The translations under genes were made by a program, and so were the position numbers. Of a DNA stretch of 64,000 bases, positions 20,434 to 29,301 are shown one piece after another (the stretch's first letter is position 1; the number at the start of each line of letters is the position of its first letter). The stretch is taken from the NCBI RefSeq assembly GCF_015326965.1, contig NZ_CP017659.1, positions 3,662,501 through 3,726,500 on the forward strand, in the 5' to 3' direction. The notes below the pieces were generated by a model that ran no database searches, was not told where the DNA came from, and was given only the letters and a program-made list of their open reading frames with translations. Source of the DNA: Paenibacillus sp. JZ16 (lineage in GTDB: Bacteria > Bacillota > Bacilli > Paenibacillales > Paenibacillaceae).

Positions 20434-21753
20434 TTATCGCTTCGTCTTCCAGTACTCTTCAAATTCCTTAGCAACTCCGGCACGATCAAGATTATCAGTC
20501 AAATATTTCTGCAATGACGCTCCCATCGTCGGAAATCCGTCTGTCGGGAAGTATAGATTCATCCACTCAAGAGTCCTCTGTTTGTCCATGTAATACATTA
20601 CGGATTGAGACAGGCTGTCCCCTGGTTGAATCTGAAAATTAGTGAATGCAGGAATCGCGCTGAACTGATTTACATAGTAATCCTGTCCTACCTCGCTGCC
20701 GATCATCCAGTTCAGGAAGTCCTTGGCTGCCGCCTGCTGTTCCGGAGTGGACTGCTCCTTGTCAATCCCCCAGTACAAGGAGACACTTGCCGAAATCTGA
20801 CTGTTCCCGTAATCATCCGGGTTATTGCTGACCGGTACCGGTAAAAAGCCATATTCACCGTCCGGATCTGCTTCCTTGATTTGCGGATAAGCCCAATTGC
20901 CCATGAACCACATCGCCGCTCCGCCATCGGCCAGAAGCAGTGGCGCTTCGTCGTACTGTGCCGCAAGCGGCGCGTCCTTCGCCGAGTTATACTGCTTCAT
21001 CAAATCAAAGGTATCCATCCATCCGTTGAATACCGCGTTGCTTTCGAGATCGACCGAACCGGACTTGATCTCTTCGAGGAACTTATGGCGCTCGTCGCGG
21101 TCAGCCGATTGGTTCGTAAACATAATGTTGGCAAAATGGGCGCCGAGTGACCAATCCAGCGGGCTAACGGTAATCGGAGCAACTCCGCTCGCTTTAATCT
21201 TTTCAAAAAGCGCTTTCAATTCATCTACAGTTCTTACGCTATCCGGATCAAAGCTGCCGCCTGTCACTTTATCCAGCACAGCTTTGTTATAAATAAACCC
21301 AAAGGCTTCGACGGCCATCGGCATTCCGAGCACCTTGCCATCAAAAGTAGCATAATCCAAAGTTCCTGCAGAGGCATGCTGCACCCACTCTTGATCCGAC
21401 AAGTCGAGCAGCTTGTCCTGCATCAGCGGCATTTCCTGACCAATACTGATCACAGTCGGAGCATTGTTCGACGCATACAGCGTAGTCATTCTTTCATATC
21501 CGTTTGCCCCGGACAACGGGATGATCGTGACCTTGGCTTTATCCTGCAACTCGTTATACTCCCGCACCATCGCTTCAAATGGCTTGGCAATTTCCTCCTT
21601 GCCGACCAACACGGTGATATCAACCGGCTTACCAGCCGTTTGATCCCCTGCCTGGCCCTCTTCGTTAGCCTTTCCGCCTCCCCCGCAAGCCGACAAGGCA
21701 GCAGTAAGCATTATCGCGGTAAGCGATAAAGAAACCCATTTCTTCATTTTCAT
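20434..21753 (-). CDS. Sugar-binding lipoprotein of the ABC importer
   Basis: A 439-aa extracellular solute-binding protein (family 1, CUT1 importers). Residues 1-23 are a lipoprotein signal with lipobox LSAC, Cys23 being the lipidated residue, followed by a Gly-rich flexible start. The ATG at 21753 is preferred, with GGGGGA about 7-9 bases upstream; the longer frame from TTG 21768 contains that site. It is the first gene of the operon, directly behind the LacI-controlled promoter. Likely ligand: sucrose or fructo-oligosaccharide, inferred from the GH32 gene. Confidence 0.92.
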   Translation of the reverse strand: MKMKKWVSLSLTAIMLTAALSACGGGGKANEEGQAGDQTAGKPVDITVLVGKEEIAKPFEAMVREYNELQDKAKVTIIPLSGANGYERMTTLYASNNAPTVISIGQEMPLMQDKLLDLSDQEWVQHASAGTLDYATFDGKVLGMPMAVEAFGFIYNKAVLDKVTGGSFDPDSVRTVDELKALFEKIKASGVAPITVSPLDWSLGAHFANIMFTNQSADRDERHKFLEEIKSGSVDLESNAVFNGWMDTFDLMKQYNSAKDAPLAAQYDEAPLLLADGGAAMWFMGNWAYPQIKEADPDGEYGFLPVPVSNNPDDYGNSQISASVSLYWGIDKEQSTPEQQAAAKDFLNWMIGSEVGQDYYVNQFSAIPAFTNFQIQPGDSLSQSVMYYMDKQRTLEWMNLYFPTDGFPTMGASLQKYLTDNLDRAGVAKEFEEYWKTKR

Positions 21754-21807
21754 GCGTTCTTCCCCCAATCTTGCATTTTTAAGTTAGATTGATGTGAGCT
21801 CATGCTT

Positions 21808-21841
21808 ATTATATTACTTTTATATTTTATGTCAAACGTTT
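21808..21841 (-). promoter_or_regulatory. Sugar operon promoter with overlapping LacI operator
   Basis: Minus strand TTGACA (21835-21830), 16-base spacer, TATAAT (21813-21808). The palindrome AAACGTTT (21834-21841), with the CG centre typical of LacI-family operators, overlaps the -35, so repressor binding would block RNA polymerase. Confidence 0.75.
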
Positions 21842-21906
21842 TCATATAATATATTCAACAATTAAAGGAACTTATTAATAATATTATGACGTATATGCCA
21901 TAATAG

Positions 21907-21924
21907 TGTGGTAACGTTAACACA
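21907..21924 (+). promoter_or_regulatory. Second LacI-family operator, near the regulator promoter
   Basis: TGTGGTAACGTTAACACA is an 18-bp palindrome with one mismatched pair and a central AACGTT. It lies just after a CATAAT that could be the -10 of the regulator gene. This suggests autoregulation and possibly looping with the operator 70 bases away. Confidence 0.65.
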
Positions 21925-22001
21925 TTATTGATATAGTTAAAAAGGAATTATGAAACCGTTATAGAACTAAAAATAAAGCAACAACAAAAAAGGATGATCT
22001 T

Positions 22002-22994
22002 ATGTCAAGCATTAAAGATGTGGCCAAAAAGGCCGGGGTTTCCGTGACAACCGTGTCGCGGGTCATAAACAATCGCGGTTATATCAGCAAGGAGACCCGC
22101 AGAAAAGTAGAATGGGCCATGCAGGCGGTAGATTATCATCCCAATCAGATCGCCAGGGCTTTGCAAAGAAGCCAAACCTTTTTCATTGGCGTCATTGTTC
22201 CGGATTCAAACCATCCGTTTTTCTCCGAGTTGATCAAATACATCGAGATTCAGGCCAATGAACGAAACTACAAAGTATTGGTATGCAATTCGCTCGACGA
22301 TCCCGAAAAGGAAGCCAATTATATCAACATGCTCCGGCAAAATCAGGTGGACGGGATTATTATGTGCAGCCATACACTGGATATCGAACAGTACAAAAAA
22401 GTGACGTTGCCCATCGTATCGTTCGACCGGATGATCTCCCCCAACATCCCATGCGTCGGTTCAGACAACTACCGGGGGGGCGAGTTAGCAACAGAACACT
22501 TGATCAAACAGGGCTGTAAGAAAATATTGCATATTTCGGGACCGCTGGATCTCGACATGCTGTCCAACCGGCGGGGAGACGCCTTTATTCTCACTTGCAT
22601 GAAACACGGAATCGAATACGATTTCATTCAGGGAGCCCGCAACAAGCTGACCTTCGACTATTTTTGGGATTTTATCACTCATGAGCTGTCGTCGGTCGAG
22701 TTAACCGGATATGATGGCGTTTTCTGCAGCAATGATATCGTCGCATACGCTCTTTATATCTATGCCCAACAACAAGGAATAAAAATTCCTGAACAATTAA
22801 GGATCGTCGGGTATGACCATCACAGCTTCACCCGCATGCTGCAAAGCCCGAAATTGACAACGGTAAAACAGCCGATCGACCGCATCGGACGGTTGCTGCT
22901 CAATACACTGATTCAGATGATCGAAAAAAAGCCAGAGGACATCAATAACACAACTATTTTGGATGTGGAACTGGTTGTTGGGGATACGACCTGA
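22002..22994 (+). CDS. LacI-family repressor of the sugar operon
   Basis: A 330-aa regulator. Residues 3-22 are the LacI helix-turn-helix (IKDVAKKAGVSVTTVSRVIN), followed by the hinge helix (NQIARALQRSQ) that inserts at a central CpG. The rest is a periplasmic-binding-protein-like sensor domain (FFIGVIVPDSNHPFF, VDGIIMCS, GYDHHSFT). It is transcribed divergently from the ABC importer operon with two CG-centred palindromes between them, so it very likely represses that operon until the sugar or a derivative binds. Confidence 0.92.
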   Translation: MSSIKDVAKKAGVSVTTVSRVINNRGYISKETRRKVEWAMQAVDYHPNQIARALQRSQTFFIGVIVPDSNHPFFSELIKYIEIQANERNYKVLVCNSLDDPEKEANYINMLRQNQVDGIIMCSHTLDIEQYKKVTLPIVSFDRMISPNIPCVGSDNYRGGELATEHLIKQGCKKILHISGPLDLDMLSNRRGDAFILTCMKHGIEYDFIQGARNKLTFDYFWDFITHELSSVELTGYDGVFCSNDIVAYALYIYAQQQGIKIPEQLRIVGYDHHSFTRMLQSPKLTTVKQPIDRIGRLLLNTLIQMIEKKPEDINNTTILDVELVVGDTT

Positions 22995-23031
22995 CAGAGA
23001 AAGAAGCGCCTTTGTGGCATTACTACAACAT

Positions 23032-23070
23032 GAACAGGGAAGCACTGCATTCCTGCGTACTTCCCTGTTC
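23032..23070. terminator. Hairpin between lacI and pcrA 3' ends
   Basis: Perfect 11-bp stem GAACAGGGAAG / CTTCCCTGTTC with a 17-base loop between convergent genes. There is no U-tract on the plus side and only U-rich sequence before it on the minus side, so its strength is uncertain. Confidence 0.45.
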
Positions 23071-23145
23071 AATAAAAAATATAAGGTTACCGTCTGTTCA
23101 TCTCCTGCTGCTTCCCTTAAATGGCTTTGTGATTCTCACCATTCA

Positions 23146-25476
23146 TTATTCCACCTTCGTAATCGGCGCGAAGCCGGCAAGCAGACGTTTCACGCCCACA
23201 GGCGCCGGGAATGCAATCTGCAATTCCATGTCGTTGCCACTGCCTTTTACCGCTACGATCGTACCGGTTCCCCATTTGCCATGGGCCACTTTGTCGCCGG
23301 CTTTAAATTCCCCACTGCCCGAAGCAGCAGCCGGACGGGATGACCCACCGGTTGTCATCGTCACCCGGCTCTTCGGCGCGGCTTGCGCGGAAGCGGTCGA
23401 TCCGCTGAGGGAGAGGTCAACACTGCGACCGCCGCCAAAGTTGCTGCCTCCACCGCCTCCGAAGCCGCGTCCTGCGTAAGATCCGCCCACATTGCTACCG
23501 CCGCCGCGGCGGTATCGGTCATGCGCCATCTGGGTGTCTTCCTTCAATTCTTCCGGGATCTCCTCCAGGAATCGCGATGGCATGTTCGCCGTCGTGCGGC
23601 CAAATAGCGTCCGCATGCGTGCACAGGAAAGGAACAGCTGCTTCTCCGCACGCGTGATGCCTACATAAGCTAGTCGGCGTTCCTCTTCCAGCTCTTCGTT
23701 ATCCATGAAGGCACGGCTATGCGGGAATACCCCCTCCTCCATACCGATGATGAACACCACCGGGAACTCCAGGCCTTTGGCACTGTGCATCGTCATGAGC
23801 ACGACAGCGTCGTCACGATCTTCTTCGTCATCGTTCATCGAATCGATGTCCGCGATCAGCGCAAGATCCGTGAGGAAGGAGATGAGCGATTTATCCTCGT
23901 TGTTCTTCTCGAACTCTTGCGTCACCGACAGGAACTCGTCAATGTTCTCGAGGCGGGATCTGGATTCGATCGTATTCTCGTTTTGCAGCTCGAGCCGGTA
24001 CTCGGACATTTCCAGTATTTTTTCCGTAAGCTCGGTGACCGACAGAAACTCAACCATTCGGCTAAGCGCGGCAATCATGTCGTAGAAGCCCACCAGCGCA
24101 TTGCGCGTCCGTCCGGCAAAACCGAGGTCGTCCACGATTTCCAGCACGCGGAAAATCGAGATGCCCCGCTCTGCGGCTGCAGCAGCCAGCTTCGCAACGG
24201 TTGTGTCGCCGATGCTTCTTTTTGGCACGTTAATGATCCGCGTTAAACTGATATCGTCGTCCGGGTTGGAGATCAGGCGTAGGTAGGCGAGCAGGTCCTT
24301 AATCTCTTTGCGATCGTAGAACTTGATGCCCCCGACGATCTGGTACGGAATATCCGACTTGATCAGAATTTCCTCGATCACCCGGGACTGCGCATTGGTC
24401 CGATACAGAATCGCGTGGTCCTGATAGCTTTTGCCGGCGGTAACACTCTTGCTGATTTCCGAGGTAACAAAATACCCCTCATCATGCTCCGTATCCCCGC
24501 GGAACACCTTGATCTTCGGTCCTTCACCCTGCTCGGTCCACAGATTCTTCGGTTTGCGGCCTGTGTTCAGGCCGATCACATTGTTGGCAGCATTCAAAAT
24601 ATTCGCTGTAGAACGGTAATTCTGCTCCAGCAGAATCGTCCGCGCCTCGGGATAATCCTGCTCAAAATTCAGGATGTTCGTGATATCCGCGCCACGCCAG
24701 CGGTAGATCGACTGATCGCTGTCCCCGACAACGCAGATGCGGTGATGGCTGTCTGCCAACATGCGGCAAAGCATGTACTGCGCCCGGTTGGTATCCTGAT
24801 ACTCATCCACGTGAATGTACTGGAACTTCCGCTGGTAGAAGTCGAGGACCTCCGGCACTTCCTTAAACAGCTGGATCGTGGTCATGATCAGATCGTCAAA
24901 ATCGAGCGAGTTGTTGCTCTTTAAGCGCTTCTGATATTCCGTATATACCTTGGCAACAAGGGTTTCAAAATAGTCTCCGGCCTTCTGTTCATACTGCTGC
25001 GGGGAGATCAGCTCATTCTTGGCCGCGCTCATGGCCGCTTGAATTGCCTTCGGCTCGAATTTCTTCGGATCAATGTTGTGCTGCTTCATCACGTTCCGAA
25101 TAACGGACAGCTGATCCGTCGAGTCTAGAATACTGAAATTCGATGTAAAGCCAATCCGTTCAATGTCTCTACGCAAAATCCGCACGCACATCGAGTGGAA
25201 CGTCGAGACCCAGATGTCCTGGCCTTCCCGGCCGACCAGTTTGGATACCCGCTCCTGCATCTCACGGGCTGCTTTATTCGTAAACGTAATCGCCAGGATG
25301 CTCCAAGGTGCAGCTTTGCGCGTGGCGATCAGGTATGCGATTCGGTGTGTCAGTACCCGCGTCTTACCGGAGCCGGCACCTGCCATAATGAGCAGCGGTC
25401 CGTCGGTTGCTTCAACGGCTTGGCGCTGCTGCGGATTCAGCCGTCTGACGGCGTCGTGTATATCAATGGAATGCAT
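23146..25476 (-). CDS. pcrA: ATP-dependent DNA helicase PcrA
   Basis: A 776-aa UvrD/Rep-family 3'-5' helicase used in repair, rolling-circle replication and recombination control. Walker A AGAGSGKT lies near residue 37; other helicase motifs include [42 protein letters not shown] and [10 protein letters not shown] Gly-rich linker ([19 protein letters not shown]) precedes the C-terminal Tudor-like PcrA tail ([15 protein letters not shown]). The ATG at 25476 is chosen because TTAGGAGG lies 7 bases upstream; the open frame runs up to 25578 but with no better start. It is transcribed from its own likely promoter (25664-25693) downstream of pcrB. Confidence 0.96.
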   Translation of the reverse strand: MHSIDIHDAVRRLNPQQRQAVEATDGPLLIMAGAGSGKTRVLTHRIAYLIATRKAAPWSILAITFTNKAAREMQERVSKLVGREGQDIWVSTFHSMCVRILRRDIERIGFTSNFSILDSTDQLSVIRNVMKQHNIDPKKFEPKAIQAAMSAAKNELISPQQYEQKAGDYFETLVAKVYTEYQKRLKSNNSLDFDDLIMTTIQLFKEVPEVLDFYQRKFQYIHVDEYQDTNRAQYMLCRMLADSHHRICVVGDSDQSIYRWRGADITNILNFEQDYPEARTILLEQNYRSTANILNAANNVIGLNTGRKPKNLWTEQGEGPKIKVFRGDTEHDEGYFVTSEISKSVTAGKSYQDHAILYRTNAQSRVIEEILIKSDIPYQIVGGIKFYDRKEIKDLLAYLRLISNPDDDISLTRIINVPKRSIGDTTVAKLAAAAAERGISIFRVLEIVDDLGFAGRTRNALVGFYDMIAALSRMVEFLSVTELTEKILEMSEYRLELQNENTIESRSRLENIDEFLSVTQEFEKNNEDKSLISFLTDLALIADIDSMNDDEEDRDDAVVLMTMHSAKGLEFPVVFIIGMEEGVFPHSRAFMDNEELEEERRLAYVGITRAEKQLFLSCARMRTLFGRTTANMPSRFLEEIPEELKEDTQMAHDRYRRGGGSNVGGSYAGRGFGGGGGSNFGGGRSVDLSLSGSTASAQAAPKSRVTMTTGGSSRPAAASGSGEFKAGDKVAHGKWGTGTIVAVKGSGNDMELQIAFPAPVGVKRLLAGFAPITKVE

Positions 25477-25791
25477 AGTATTGCCTCCTAATAAGTGTAG
25501 ATTTGGTAAGGGAGAAACTTGGTTAAAGATGACAAGCGAAAAAAATGAAGTAGGGTCTGGCAGATAGATGAAATTCAAAGTGAATGAATATGAATATTGA
25601 ATACTGTCTGTCTAAGACACGGTGCGTTCTGCTAGCTTGGTTAAATGGAATATAAAATTAAATATTATATAAATGTATACTTAACCGTCACAAGGCGGAT
25701 GGAGAAAACACACTATTATAGAGCCTGAACTGGCTTAACGCGCCTCTATATTTTTGGGCAGATCTTATTAATATCTTATAACAGAGACAAG
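25477..25791. other. pcrB-pcrA intergenic region with pcrA promoter
   Basis: Minus strand TTGTGA (25693-25688), an 18-base spacer and TATAAT (25669-25664) make a likely pcrA promoter. TATAGAG...CTCTATA arms near 25718-25752 form a hairpin with a short T-run on the plus strand; its role is unclear. No gene seen. Confidence 0.55.
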
Positions 25792-26481
25792 TCAGCCCTT
25801 CACGGCCTTGACCGTTTCTAGCGCCTGCTCCAGATGATCATACACAACGTTTCCAACAACGATCGTATCAGCGATAGCTGCAGCCTCCAGCGCCTGCTGG
25901 AAGGTGGTAATTCCGCCACCATAGAACAAACGGGCGTTATCCAGCGATCTTCGAACCGTACGGACGGTCTCCATATCCCCATAAACGCCGCTGTATTCCA
26001 AATACACAATCGGCAGATTCATCAGCTTGTCCGCAATCTGGGCATAAGCGGCGGCAGCGCTCGCTTCAATTGAAGTCTCAGCTCCAGTCAGCTTCGCCAC
26101 CGCGGCATTCTCGTTCAACACGATATACCCCTCGGTCACAACCAGATCCCACGGGATCATGTACCCGTAGCGTTCGATTCCTTCGCGATGCCGGCCCATA
26201 ATCCAGGTCGGATCCTGCGTATTCAAAACCATCGGGACCATATATAGATCAAATCCGGGTACAACGGCTTCCAGATCGGATACCTCCTGCACGCAAGGCA
26301 GCTCGTAACGCCGAACTCGGGACAGCAGATCCACGGTATTTTCATAAGTGACTCCGGTTGAGCCTCCGACCATAATGGCATCGGTTCCTGACAAACATAC
26401 CGCATCAAGGGTTTCGTCATCGATCTCCTTGTCGGGGTCCAGCTTAAACACATGCCTCCAGGATTGTATCATCTCTTTCAA
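25792..26481 (-). CDS. pcrB: Heptaprenylglyceryl phosphate synthase
   Basis: A 229-aa TIM-barrel prenyltransferase of the GGGP/PcrB family, which joins glycerol-1-phosphate to a polyprenyl diphosphate to make an ether lipid precursor. Visible signatures: AIMVGGSTGVT near the N-terminus, MVPMVLNTQDP, YLEYSGVYGD, and the phosphate-binding LFYGGGITT with TIVVGNVVYD. The start is TTG, with GGAGG 8 bases upstream. pcrB precedes pcrA as in Bacillus. Confidence 0.93.
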   Translation of the reverse strand: MKEMIQSWRHVFKLDPDKEIDDETLDAVCLSGTDAIMVGGSTGVTYENTVDLLSRVRRYELPCVQEVSDLEAVVPGFDLYMVPMVLNTQDPTWIMGRHREGIERYGYMIPWDLVVTEGYIVLNENAAVAKLTGAETSIEASAAAAYAQIADKLMNLPIVYLEYSGVYGDMETVRTVRRSLDNARLFYGGGITTFQQALEAAAIADTIVVGNVVYDHLEQALETVKAVKG

Positions 26482-26556
26482 GCGTCATTCCTCCACGTTC
26501 ACGGGTTACTATTATACTAAAATAAGTCTATGCTAGCACGGTAAGCAAGTCAATTT

Positions 26557-26579
26557 ATGTTCGCATAAAATACGAACAT
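26557..26579. promoter_or_regulatory. Operator-like inverted repeat upstream of pcrB
   Basis: Seven-base perfect arms ATGTTCG and CGAACAT separated by 9 bases. The half-site order (GTTCG...CGAAC) is the reverse of a Bacillus LexA box, so it is not an SOS box. Regulator unknown. Confidence 0.4.
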
Positions 26580-26659
26580 TTTTTTGGTAATTGTCATTTA
26601 TCCGTTCAGTCGATATCCGAACCGGGCCGCTGGAAAGGGATTGGGGCTGATACTTCGCT

Positions 26660-26760
26660 AAGAAAAACGTCTATCGACGTATAATCCCGGACCGCATGAC
26701 GCACAATCCCGGACATATAGATGGTGGTTTTTTGTGATATCAAGTAGTCCATGCTTCGAA
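26660..26760. repeat. Dispersed repeat, copy 1
   Basis: The first 22 bases (26660-26681), containing the hairpin ACGTC-TATC-GACGT, are identical to 57500-57521. A shared GACCGCATG follows in both copies, as does a T-run further on. This copy has an internal duplicated AATCCCGGAC. Confidence 0.6.
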
Positions 26761-26781
26761 TTTATATCTTCTGATATCAAG

Positions 26782-26816
26782 AAAAAGCCCGCGTCTCTTT
26801 GGGAGACAACGGACTT
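26782..26816 (-). terminator. Terminator of the GDPD-like gene
   Basis: Imperfect stem AAGCCCG-GTCTC / GAGAC-CGGACTT, followed on the minus strand by TTTTTC. It lies about 95 bases after the stop at 26911. Confidence 0.65.
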
Positions 26817-26910
26817 CGATGTTCGGCATCACTGTATATGAAATTAGCCTTTTCAATTGACGGGCGATACAACATGGGGGGCAAACCATGAAAAGCGCCC
26901 TCTATGGCAG

Positions 26911-27783
26911 TCACTTTTTAATAGTATATCTCAAGCTGTTCTGCTCCAGCTCCGGCTCTGTCAGCAGGTCCGAGTAAACGCCGTACACGCCCCATTTTTC
27001 ATAATTGTTCACGGTCGTGGTGTCATTGATGGTGTGGACATAAGTCACAGCACCCGCTTCCTTCAGCTTCGCTACGAAATTCGGGCTGACCTTGTACTCC
27101 GGCATGGTAACCGCGTCAATGTGGTTCTCCTGTACGAAGGCGGTGATCTCAGCAGGTGAGTCCTGCGTGGCATACAGCGTATATATAATCGATTGAAACG
27201 GGTAGATGTCCTGAACCATATCAAGCATCGGCTCATTATAAATTTGGACGACTACCCGATCCAGTAGTTCCGGGTCTCGCTCATTAGCAGCACTTACAAT
27301 CTCCGTGAACAGGTGCCGAATATCCTGATCCTCCTGCTCCTTCGTATCCGTCACGATGTAGATATCGGGATGACGCTCCATCATATCCATGATCCCCTCA
27401 ATATCCATCGGCTGGTATAACTCCAAAATCGGCGTATTAATGAATTCTTCATGGCTCAGGCGCGCTGCCTGCTTATCATCGGGGAGTTTCTCCTTCTGAC
27501 CCAGCTGCTGTGTCATGCTCTCCGTCCACTCGTGCCTGGCCACGACTTTGCGATCCTCCGTCAGCATCAAACCAATCTCGAATACCCGGGTGCCTTTCTC
27601 GTAGTTAATGACCATGGCTTCATAGGCGTTCGTGTAGGACTGTTCCCCTATGCTCCCCATGGCATGGGCGATCAGCCGATAGGCCGTGAATCCTTGCGGC
27701 GCTTCCTCTTCTAACTCCAGATGATTCAGAAGCAGTATTATAATGGCGGAACATAATAGAAGGACAGCTGCGATCCGTTTCAT
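26911..27783 (-). CDS. Membrane-anchored GDPD/PI-PLC-like phosphodiesterase
   Basis: A 290-aa protein. Residues about 4-20 are a hydrophobic anchor or signal, so the domain faces outside. The rest is a glycerophosphodiester phosphodiesterase-like TIM barrel (AHAMGSIGEQSYTNAYEA, then VFEIGLML, VVARHEW, IYIVTDTKEQ, YTLYATQDSP, VTMPEYKVSP). In this family the strand-2 signature is usually FEVDL or IELD, where the Asp helps bind the metal. Here it is FEIGL, so that ligand seems lost, and the HDW is HEW. Activity is therefore doubtful. The start at 27783 (MKRIAAVLLL) is preferred, with GGGTGGGG just upstream. It is a separate unit from the glycan cluster. Confidence 0.75.
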   Translation of the reverse strand: MKRIAAVLLLCSAIIILLLNHLELEEEAPQGFTAYRLIAHAMGSIGEQSYTNAYEAMVINYEKGTRVFEIGLMLTEDRKVVARHEWTESMTQQLGQKEKLPDDKQAARLSHEEFINTPILELYQPMDIEGIMDMMERHPDIYIVTDTKEQEDQDIRHLFTEIVSAANERDPELLDRVVVQIYNEPMLDMVQDIYPFQSIIYTLYATQDSPAEITAFVQENHIDAVTMPEYKVSPNFVAKLKEAGAVTYVHTINDTTTVNNYEKWGVYGVYSDLLTEPELEQNSLRYTIKK

Positions 27784-27852
27784 GGTATCCCCACCCTTTG
27801 TTTCGTTCATCGCTGTTGCTAGGTAAATACCCGGTTGAAGGGTCGGCCAAAC

Positions 27853-27885
27853 AAAAAACGCCACTTGGCGGCTGCCAAATGACGT
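27853..27885 (-). terminator. Terminator at the end of the glycan cluster
   Basis: On the minus strand ACGTCATTTGGC pairs with GCCAAGTGGCGT (two G-U pairs) and is followed by TTTTTT, 16 bases past the stop at 27901. Confidence 0.85.
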
Positions 27886-27900
27886 CTACATTCATTAAAA

Positions 27901-29301
27901 TCAGTATGCGTTCTTAAATCCGTTGCGGATCGTGCGCAGAATGATTTTGATATCAAATAGAATGGACCAATTCTCGATGTAAAAAATATCGTGCTTGATC
28001 CGTTCCTCAATCGAAGTGTCTCCGCGCAGACCATTGCTCTGCGCCCATCCCGTGATGCCCGGGCGTACGTGGTGTTTCACCATGTACTTCGGGATCTCCT
28101 CTTTGAACTGTTCGACATAATAAGGACGTTCGGGCCTAGGGCCCACCACACTCATATGACCGAACAGGACATTGAAGAATTGTGGCAGCTCATCCAGACT
28201 GGTCTTCCGAAGAAAAGAGCCGAACTTGGTGCGGCGTGGATCATTCTCCACCGTCCAGCCTGTATCCGGTGCCCCCTCCGGCAGCGGCTTCATGGAGCGG
28301 AATTTATACATATAAAAGTTCCGGCGATTCAGCCCAACCCGCTCCTGTTTGAAAATGACAGGGCCCCGAGAAGTCAAACGAATACCCAGGTAAATCCCGA
28401 TCATCACCGGCAGGGTCAGGATAATCGCTACTAAGGAGAATACAATATCGAATGCTCGCTTAAACAGTCGGTTTGCCGCTAGATCCAGCGGAATATCGCG
28501 CACGTTGATCATCGGCATACCAGCAAAATTATCAAACACTGGCCTTGCCGGGAGGTAATCGAAAAAGTCCGGGATGATCAGCGTTCGGACACCGGCCTTT
28601 TCACACGCGGCAATGATTTCAGGATATTTGTGGTGCGCATTTAGCGGAAGGGCTAGTACGACCTCGTCGACAAGCTTTTCGTTTAACACCTTATGTAGAT
28701 CACCGACGGACCCCAGAATGGGTTTAAGCCGTCTCGCCTCGATGTCGTCCCACTGCTGGTAATCATCCAGGAAACCGATGACTTCATAACCAAGCTCCGG
28801 GTATTGCTTCAGATTTTTGAAGAAGCGCTTGCCTAACGACCCTGCACCCACGATGAGCACAAATTGGCGGTTGTAGCCTTTTTCCCGAAAATGCTTGAGG
28901 GATTTCTTGAGGAAATAACGGTATAGGATGATGAAAGCAACATTGAGAATCATGTAGATGGCGAGATACCAACGGGAGATATTCACTTCCTTCACGAAGA
29001 ACATTAAACTGAGGAGGACGAACATCCCGATGAAATGCATCTGAAAGATCTTCATGAACTCGTCGGCAAAGCGCTTTTTCCGCTTCGGTGAGTATAAGGA
29101 AATCATGATGCCGACAGCCAAGGCTACTGCACCATAAACTAGACTCCACAAAGTATAGGTTTCAAGAGGGAGCGGTTCTTCGTACGGAAACCAACCGCTC
29201 TCAAACTTGATCCACCATGCAAACAAGAATGCCAGTTGGATAAAAGCAAAATCGGTAATCATATACAATTTGGTCAAAAACCCCTGATTTTGGCGAATCA
29301 T
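27901..29301 (-). CDS. Polyprenyl-phosphate sugar-1-phosphate transferase (glycan initiation)
   Basis: A 466-aa membrane enzyme of the WcaJ/WbaP/WsfP type that starts glycan assembly by placing a hexose-1-phosphate on undecaprenyl phosphate. Layout: four N-terminal transmembrane segments, a CoA-binding-like cytosolic domain (FVLIVGAGSLGKRFFKNL), a fifth hydrophobic segment, and the catalytic bacterial sugar transferase domain (KRAFDIVFSL, FKQERVGLNRRNFYMYKFRSM, KTSLDELPQFFNVL, GPRPERP, VRPGITGWAQ). The sugar (Glc or Gal) cannot be told. Its ATG overlaps the stop of the upstream GT2 gene (ATGA), and it is the last gene of the cluster. Confidence 0.93.
   Translation of the reverse strand: MIRQNQGFLTKLYMITDFAFIQLAFLFAWWIKFESGWFPYEEPLPLETYTLWSLVYGAVALAVGIMISLYSPKRKKRFADEFMKIFQMHFIGMFVLLSLMFFVKEVNISRWYLAIYMILNVAFIILYRYFLKKSLKHFREKGYNRQFVLIVGAGSLGKRFFKNLKQYPELGYEVIGFLDDYQQWDDIEARRLKPILGSVGDLHKVLNEKLVDEVVLALPLNAHHKYPEIIAACEKAGVRTLIIPDFFDYLPARPVFDNFAGMPMINVRDIPLDLAANRLFKRAFDIVFSLVAIILTLPVMIGIYLGIRLTSRGPVIFKQERVGLNRRNFYMYKFRSMKPLPEGAPDTGWTVENDPRRTKFGSFLRKTSLDELPQFFNVLFGHMSVVGPRPERPYYVEQFKEEIPKYMVKHHVRPGITGWAQSNGLRGDTSIEERIKHDIFYIENWSILFDIKIILRTIRNGFKNAY

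Larger units (their letters stand above)
26482..26910. other. Intergenic region upstream of pcrB
   Basis: No gene seen. It contains an inverted repeat ATGTTCG-9-CGAACAT at 26557-26579 upstream of pcrB, one copy of a dispersed repeat starting at 26660, two GATATCAAG copies near 26740 and 26773, and a terminator at 26782-26816. Confidence 0.6.

Noticed and set aside
26557..26579. LexA/SOS box upstream of pcrB
   Set aside because: The half-sites are in the order GTTCG...CGAAC with a 9-base gap; a Bacillus LexA box is CGAAC-4-GTTCG.
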